Assembly (NCBI GenBank): GCA_035236585.1
Contig: CP141134.1
Span: 19,026,414 to 19,090,413 of the forward strand
DNA length: 64,000 bases
Reading direction: 5' to 3'
Source: Warburgia ugandensis
Lineage: Eukaryota > Streptophyta > Magnoliopsida > Canellales > Canellaceae
A program made the translations under genes and the position numbers. The notes below the pieces were generated by a model. The model was given only the letters and a program-made list of their open reading frames with translations, was not told the origin of the DNA and did not search any database. Positions 57,466-64,000 of the stretch are shown piece by piece. Each line of letters starts with the position of its first letter. The stretch's first letter is position 1.

Positions 57466-58805
57466 CCTGCAATAGAGTTTTCATAATTGTAATTAAAATT
57501 TTAAAAAATTTATTAAAAACTTTTTAAAAATATTTTTTTTAAGGAATTGTATTATTTTAGCATTTTAGGCATTTTTAGGTGCATTTTACAATTTTCTTAG
57601 TACATAATTTCTATTTTTATTGAATTTTGGCACTTATTATTATTTTTGTTTTGTAGGAAATTAGAAAAAAAGAAGAAGAGAAATTCAAGGAGGATTTCAA
57701 TTAAGATAGCTATATTTTATTTTGAGCGAATTGTAGTGAGGACACATTATATTTTTCATTAATCGCAATTCATTTAAAAATGTTGTAATAATACAGGTCA
57801 AGGATGGGCCATCATAACTTGAAGTGGAGGTGAAATGTAAATTTGTCCTACCCTTTTACGAGAAGACTTTGTCTAAGATCCCACTGTGAGAAATCCTAAC
57901 TACTTAAAATTTCTAGATTAGGTTCTGCATTATTAGAATAAGCATTGGTTGTTAGTATAATTTCATATAGAACACATACTTTACATTTGTTGTATTTTAT
58001 TAGGATTTGCATTAGTTTATTATTTTTAATTATATTTTAGGACACGTTTATCACTTTAAGGTGATCTATAAGTTGATCAAATTGCCATCGAGTATGAAAA
58101 TTGATTAGTAAGGGTGCCCAACCCCATAAGATCAAGGGTGGATTTCATCACCACCTCTTGGCCTACTTAGGATAATTACTACAAGTGTGTAACCTAGCCT
58201 TTCAAATTCATTTAAAATCAATTAGAAGAGACCTATAGAGGCCATCATATGCTCGTAGGACCCTCTTGGAAGGAGGTGACCCATTGCCACTCTAGTGGTC
58301 CCTATCTTATCGATTGCATTGGTATTTAAACGACTAGCTCTGGTAGCGCATTCTATGACTCAAACTACTTCTAGCTAACTAAGGAGGGTGTGAAGCAGTT
58401 GGTTAGGTTAGGATATAACTGGTAAGTGGTGTGGCAAGTCTGAAAGTGAGGAGGAGCATTAGATTAGGTTAATCTAAAAGCTTTTCACCACACAAATTCA
58501 AAACAATCAAATTTTCTACTTGCTAGCCTTAAGGTTATTTACATTTTGTGTTCTATCATTACAATTTAGGTTTGCATTATTTAGAATTATTTTCTAAAAA
58601 AAAGAAATAAAAAAGAAGAAGAGCGATATATACAACGATTTCTTTCGTTGTATATCAAGTTGAGTGTAATGGCCTACCAAGTGGGGGATAGTAAAACATT
58701 GTCACTCCTAAGCCTATACATTATAAGGGTATGTATGAAACAGAAATAGGGTAAAATCCTGATCTATCTCATACATTGATAGATAGGATGGATAGGTTGA
58801 ATATG
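57466..58805 (+). mobile_element. Non-coding leader of Tat/Athila-like element
   Basis: The sequence after the primer site has no recognisable gag or pol. A hairpin (ATATACAACGA / TCGTTGTATAT) lies at about 58628-58656. The element is cut or followed at 58806 by the target site of the solo LTR. Confidence 0.4.
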
Positions 58806-58810
58806 TTATA

Positions 58811-61800
58811 TGTGATGACTTAGGTTTTTAAAACACATTTTCACAAATATTTGCAAAGATAGGCCCCTGATTTTCAAAAATTTTAAAATTCAAATAGCAG
58901 AAACATATTTTCTTTGAAAGTGATTTTTTAGAAACCTGAGTGTCATCTCAAATTACTTATCATACATAGATTTTTGTATAAAATAAAAATTCCATTGAAT
59001 ATCAATAGAAATACTTTTATTAAAATTAGGATCAATTTAGTGCTTTACATACATAGCCTCAGTAGTCATTACACACCTTGTCCAAATATTAAAATCCAAA
59101 TTACAAAACAATCAATACAATCTTCCTCAAAATAAATACCCTAAGTAGTAGTTTGGTGATGATTATTCTCAAGTCTTGAGCTTTCAATCTTCCTTAATTG
59201 TATTTGAGATATTGTAAACATTCAAACATTTACAATATCTCAACAAGCTATGCTTGGTAGGGGATTTAAGAAATATAATTAATATATCTCAAAATCAACA
59301 GTTCTTTATATCCATGATAAAAATCAATTTATACAATTAGATAATAATTTCATCCTTCACTCATCATATGAATTATATGTATATATTACATATAAATAAA
59401 ACCACTGAAAATCCTGAATATACTCAATATCATTAATAATATCTCATTTCCAAACTGATTTCAATATTAACACTAGGTGTTAATATATAATCATAACATA
59501 TTGGGAATCATCCTCTGATACAACTTTGGTAATAACTTTTACCGGACATCTCATCATGCCATACAATAAGGCATCTCATTATGTCATAACATAAGGCATC
59601 TCATCATGCCATAATCAATTGCATCATAATGCAAAATAATCAAAGGACTACCATGCTTGTAGTCTCAATCCGTATAGCGCCCCGATAATTGCTTAATACT
59701 CCACTGATACCACGATGAAAAACACAGATCCATGTTCGTAGGGGGAACATGGATCTTGATGAACATGGATCTTGATCTTGATCATCATATCCTTCATGTA
59801 TCTATCAAATCATATGTATACAGTCATTCCTCAACTCATTTATACTTCCTAGTTTTTCTTTTGATCATCCTTACATATGATGATTTGGATATTTTTCCTT
59901 GGATCATATTGATCAAGGGTTTAATCTATTGATCTATATTTAAATCTAACATCTATACAAAATCAAACATTTAATCTAAATTATAATTTTGTTTATTATT
60001 CTTGATCATTTAAGATCTCATCATAGATCTTGTTTGATCATCCTTATCTTACTTAAAATTTTTATTAGGATTAGATAATTTACTATCTTTTATGTTCTTA
60101 TTATTATTCAACTAGTTAATATCTTACTGGTTGAAAATAATTTATTTCTTTCCTAACACTAGACAGCTCCTTATTTCAGAATTGACTAAGGCTTACTAGT
60201 TAAAAGTTGCTCACAGAGTGGTTAATTCAATCCTCATGTAAGAAGGCGTTTAGACCTCACAAACATTGCCAGAAGGTGGGGCAAGAGCAAGGCTCTATTA
60301 GAGAACCCCCTTAACCATCATGTTCAGCATTTACTAGGGTGACCTTAGCTCAACCTTCATAAGGTTTCTATGAGCATTAAACCCTAAGTACTCTTGCTAT
60401 TTGATTTTAATTAAATCCATGAACATTTAAAATGTCATTTATGGGATTTATTATTCTCCTAATTTGGGAAAAGAAAATGATATTCCTTATATTGTCCTAC
60501 TAATTATAGCCCTTACTATCATTAAGTCCATGTCCATATTCATTGTAAATGTTCACTAATATCTATTTCCATTTAATTACATTTTTCATATAATTTACAT
60601 AACATGAACATTAAAGCATAAATAAAAAATCTAACAATTAAATCTACTAAGAAAATAAAAGAACATTTATAATAAAATATAATAATTCACATGCTCATTT
60701 GAATACATCATATTTATTCATTTTAATCAAATGATCATATTTTGATTGCTATTCAGTTTAGATCTTGATCTTTCATTTTTATTCAGATCTATCACATTAT
60801 CTTAATGTAATATCATCACTCAATCATTAATTCATCTCATCAAATGATCTGATCTTTCTTGATCCAATCGATCAATAAGATCTTAAGCCATTTTATTAAA
60901 ATTAAGGGCATAGATCTAAATCTATCCCAAATTAGCCACATTAAGCTATTCATTTCTCATGATCTTATCATTTGATCATCATCCATACTGATTCAAAGCT
61001 TCTGATCATCCAATCCATGTCATCCAGTTATCACATCATTAGGCCACTAACGGACCAGAATTCTAAGGTCTAATCATGTCAGATTTGATTGATCTTGGGA
61101 ATTAGTATCACTTTTTGTGATTTATAGAAATTTACAATGAATAAAACTTAAATTTTATGTCTCCATTAGATTCTAATCTTCACCAGGAATCCAGAGCTTC
61201 TTTCTGATCTTGATTTGGAGTTAAAATGAGCTTTGAATTTCATTTTTAAGTTTTAGATAAGAATGAATGATCCAGATTTGATATGGAATCCAGAACACGA
61301 CAAAACGGGGGCGGCAAGTGTCTCCGTTGATGGGATGCAGGCAGCATCTCAAGTAGAGACTGCCTACATCGTATGAGTGGTGTGCGTGTGGAGGATGTAG
61401 ATTGACATGGTTGTCCGAATCGTTTGATCTGGACGGTCTGTTTTCTTTTAACCTGGATCTATGTCCAAAATCTAATAAAATTTTGCTGTGATCACCTATC
61501 CTGGGGTTTTGGGACCCTATGAATCCATCCAATGGTTCAGAATTCACAAATAACATAGTTTCACCGGAGTTTTCAAGCTAGATCACCAGTACTAGATTCA
61601 CCAGAGAAATCTAGCTAGAAAATCCAATCCAATGATCTTCTTGTTCTAAAAACTACTAGAATAGATAGTGGAGGATGAGGGGTACCTACTTGTAGCGTTC
61701 AGAATAAAAAAATATGGCTGGAAAATCAAGATCCATTGCGAAAAATCCAAGGTCACTAGAGTTACTATTTTTCTGTGGTTTCATTGGTGAATACTTCTTT

Positions 61801-62601
61801 GATCATCATGAAATCATAGGGCTTTTGAAACTTGGGAAATTTTGAACAAGATGAACGGTTAAGATCATGTTTCAATGGCTAATTATTAATGGCTAATTGA
61901 CAACAGTATTTAGTGTGAAACCCAAGGTCCATTGGTGACAACGCATCCGTGGATGTGCTCGACAGATTTGGGGAAATATTCCCCTCAGGTGCGTCCATAG
62001 ACACGCTTTGCGATTGTAAAGGGAAGAGAGAAAAAGAAAAGAAAAAAGAAAGAAAAAAGAAGGAAAAAGGAGAGAAGAGAGAGAAGAGAGAGAAAGAGAG
62101 AGAGAGAGAAGGAAAGAGAGAGGGAGAGAGTGTAGGGATATGGAATGTCATGTGAATAGTGGAAGGGGTATTTATAGGGCTGTTTTTGAATTGTTTTAAT
62201 TAAAATTTCAATTAAATTTTATTTTAAATGATTTTTCAACTTTTCTTATTTAATTCAAAAGAGATTACTCATCATGTTTATTCTTCATCATTGATATTCC
62301 CTGAGCTGGCTGTCCACTAGCTCACCTAACTTTTGCGGACCCCACACAAAAGTGAATTGACCATTTTACCCCTACGGGTAAACATAAATTCACAAAAATT
62401 ATGAAAAATAGAAAATTTTCACTCGAGCTCAAATTTCAGCATGCTTACAGTCATTTTGACTAGTTTTTTGTGAATGATTCCAAATATCTATGTTTAAAGA
62501 CTGGATTCTTTTTCTAAAAATTAATATTATATTAAATATAATATTTTACCTCTATTTTCGGAAAAATTCCAATTAATTCTAGAAAAATTAGGATTTTCAC
62601 A
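58811..62601 (-). mobile_element. Solo LTR, 3791 bp, Tekay/Del-like, with TSD
   Basis: On the minus strand it begins TGTGAAAATCC at 62601 and ends GTCATCACA at 58811, with TGTGA/TCACA inverted ends. It is bracketed by TTATA at 58806-58810 and 62602-62606, a perfect 5-bp duplication. A TATAAATA box is at 62169-62176 (minus strand), followed by a pyrimidine-rich leader. Short repeats of GGCATCTCATCATGCC occur at 59548-59624 (plus strand). No internal domain is present, so it is a solo LTR from recombination between two LTRs. The frames inside (59732-59932, 61221-61556, 61879-62155) are not genes. Confidence 0.85.
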
Positions 62602-62829
62602 TTATATGCTTATATTCAAGCTCCACATACAATGACTATTATTAGGGGCCAGTAGATGTACCTTTCACATTATAAGCTTATATTCAAGCCAATGGGTCAT
62701 TTCAACAACCTCAATACAAGAACTCATACACATATTCTGACCACACATATCCCACTAATTCATGGCCATCAAGCTCTACATACAATAACTATAATTAGGA
62801 GCTAGTAGATGTACCTAGTGCATTTACAT
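62602..62829. other. Spacer between two inverted LTRs
   Basis: The 228-bp spacer holds a direct repeat: TTCACATTATATGCTTATAT (62596) recurs at 62663, and CAAGCTCCACATACAATGAC recurs at about 62769 with two or three changes, both followed by AGTAGATGTACCT. Confidence 0.75.
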
Positions 62830-64000
62830 TGTAAAAACCCAAATTTTTCTGGAGTTATTTGGAATTAATTGGAATTTTTACGAAAATCAAGGTAGAATAT
62901 TATATTTAATATAAGATTAATTTAAAAAAAAGAATAAGGTCTTGAAATATAGATATTTGGAATCATTCACAGCAAACCAGTCAGAATGACTATAAGTATG
63001 TTGAAATCTGAGCTCGATTGAAAAATCCCTATTTTTCATAATTTTTGTGAATTTACATTTACCCATAAGGGTAAATTGGTCATTTTACTTTTGTGTGGGG
63101 TCCACAAAAGTTAGGTAAGTTGGTGGATAGTCAACTCAAGGAATATCAATGATGAAGAATAAATATGATGAGGAATAGGCTTTTAATTTTATAAGAAAAG
63201 TGAAAATTTATTTAAAATAAAAATAATTAAAATAATGCAAAAATAACCCTCTACATACCCCTCCTACAGGCTGTATGAAATTGCATAGATCCCCAAGGCC
63301 TCCCACTCTCTCCCCCTCTCTTTCCTCCTCTTTCTCCTTTTCTCTCTCTTTTCCTTTTTCCTTCTTTTTTTTTTTTTTTTTTCGCTCTCCTCTCTTTCTA
63401 GTCGAAGTTGCAGTCCCCACACAGGCCTGGCCTAGGAACTAGCCTGTTCTAGGCTGGCACGTCCGAGGACACGCCTTCCACCCGACATTTGCGATGAATA
63501 GGCCGGCTAGGATTTTTCCCCAACCGACAGCTCCTTCATGGATTTCCCCTTCTCTAGCATCTAAAATGCCTAAGAACCTCGAAATCTAGTTCCTTGCAAT
63601 CTCCTCTCCATTTCTCCTCCACCATTCCTCCTCCCCAGCATCGGCAAGCACTCCGGCGGCAAACATTTATAGAAACCCTAGCCGTCTTGTTAAGGCTTCA
63701 AAATCTTGCAAATTTCTCCTTCTCCGGCTCTCCTCTCTACTCCAGGCTGGATTTAAGTAAGTCCTTCCATTCGCCACGTTTTTTGGCGTGTTTCCCCCTC
63801 TGGTTTGGTTCATTGGCGACTGAATCACCGGTGAGCCAGATCCAGTGACCTAGGATTAAATCGCCAATAAATCAACACTTTTTGGGAATTCTGAACCATT
63901 AGATCGGTTCAAAGGATCCCAAAACCATAGGATGGGAGATCACATATCCATTTCTATGTGATTTGAATGTTGATCTAGGGAAGTGCTTATCTGACGGTCC
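62830..64000 (+). mobile_element. LTR of the same family, opposite orientation, cut by window
   Basis: It starts TGTAAAAACCC at 62830 and aligns with the reverse complement of 62601 downwards to at least about 61400: shared blocks include AGATATTTGGAATCATTCAC, GTGTGGGGTCC, AATATCAATGATGAAGAATA, a degenerate TATA region (near 63252), a pyrimidine-rich leader, and GAATTCTGAACCATT with GGATCCCAAAACC near 63890-63925. The 3' end lies beyond the window. The frame at 63594-63848 is not supported as a gene. Confidence 0.8.

Noticed and set aside
63594..63848. Possible first exon at the right edge
   Set aside because: It lies within the leader of an LTR that aligns with the inverted copy at 61400-62601, and the frame is not shared with that copy.

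Overview
This is nuclear DNA of a flowering plant: AT-rich, full of plant transposable elements, with GT-AG introns and no bacterial or organellar gene layout. I cannot name the species. Only one protein-coding gene can be supported, a plastid-type transaldolase on the minus strand. Its seven exons can be joined base by base into 437 codons between 43639 (ATG) and 20263 (end of stop). Six introns are ordinary (89 to 1709 bp), but intron 3 is 19,194 bp because it has filled with nested retrotransposons.

The nest inside intron 3 has four layers. A degenerate Ty3/gypsy chromovirus (26408-41319, plus strand, LTRs about 0.67 kb) entered the intron. An RTE-type LINE (LINE A, minus strand) then entered its 5' LTR. 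A second RTE LINE (LINE B, plus strand, 3341 bp, 28731-32071) entered LINE A and left a 14-bp target-site duplication. A third RTE LINE (LINE C, minus strand, 38867-41280) entered the 3' LTR with a 12-bp near-perfect duplication. A roughly 620-bp dispersed repeat sits in the integrase region, and a second copy lies near exon 4.

Left flank (1-20 kb): an old RTE LINE (1-1917); a minus-strand Tekay/Del-like 3' LTR with polypurine tract (about 1920-3880); a broken Copia gag with its 5' LTR (4450-9070, minus strand); a second, opposed Copia-type LTR (about 9745-11160); a BED-finger hAT transposase pseudogene (14870-15720, minus strand); microsatellites and a 152-bp tandem duplication.

Right flank (43.7-64 kb): the transaldolase upstream region, a truncated Au-like tRNA-derived SINE (44300), AT-rich tandem repeats (45.5-46.5 kb), a segment bounded by hAT-like inverted repeats (45.28/50.23 kb), a long LTR with a 65-bp tandem array (51718 to about 55376), a Tat/Athila-like leader with tRNA-Asp-type primer site (57448), and a 3791-bp solo LTR with a perfect TTATA duplication (58811-62601). 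A second LTR of the same family faces it head to head (62830 to the window end).

No wholly new gene system is visible. The most notable items are the nested intron, the hairpin monomers in the RTE 5' leader, the triplicated 69-bp coding repeat at the RTE N-terminus, and the inverted LTR pair.
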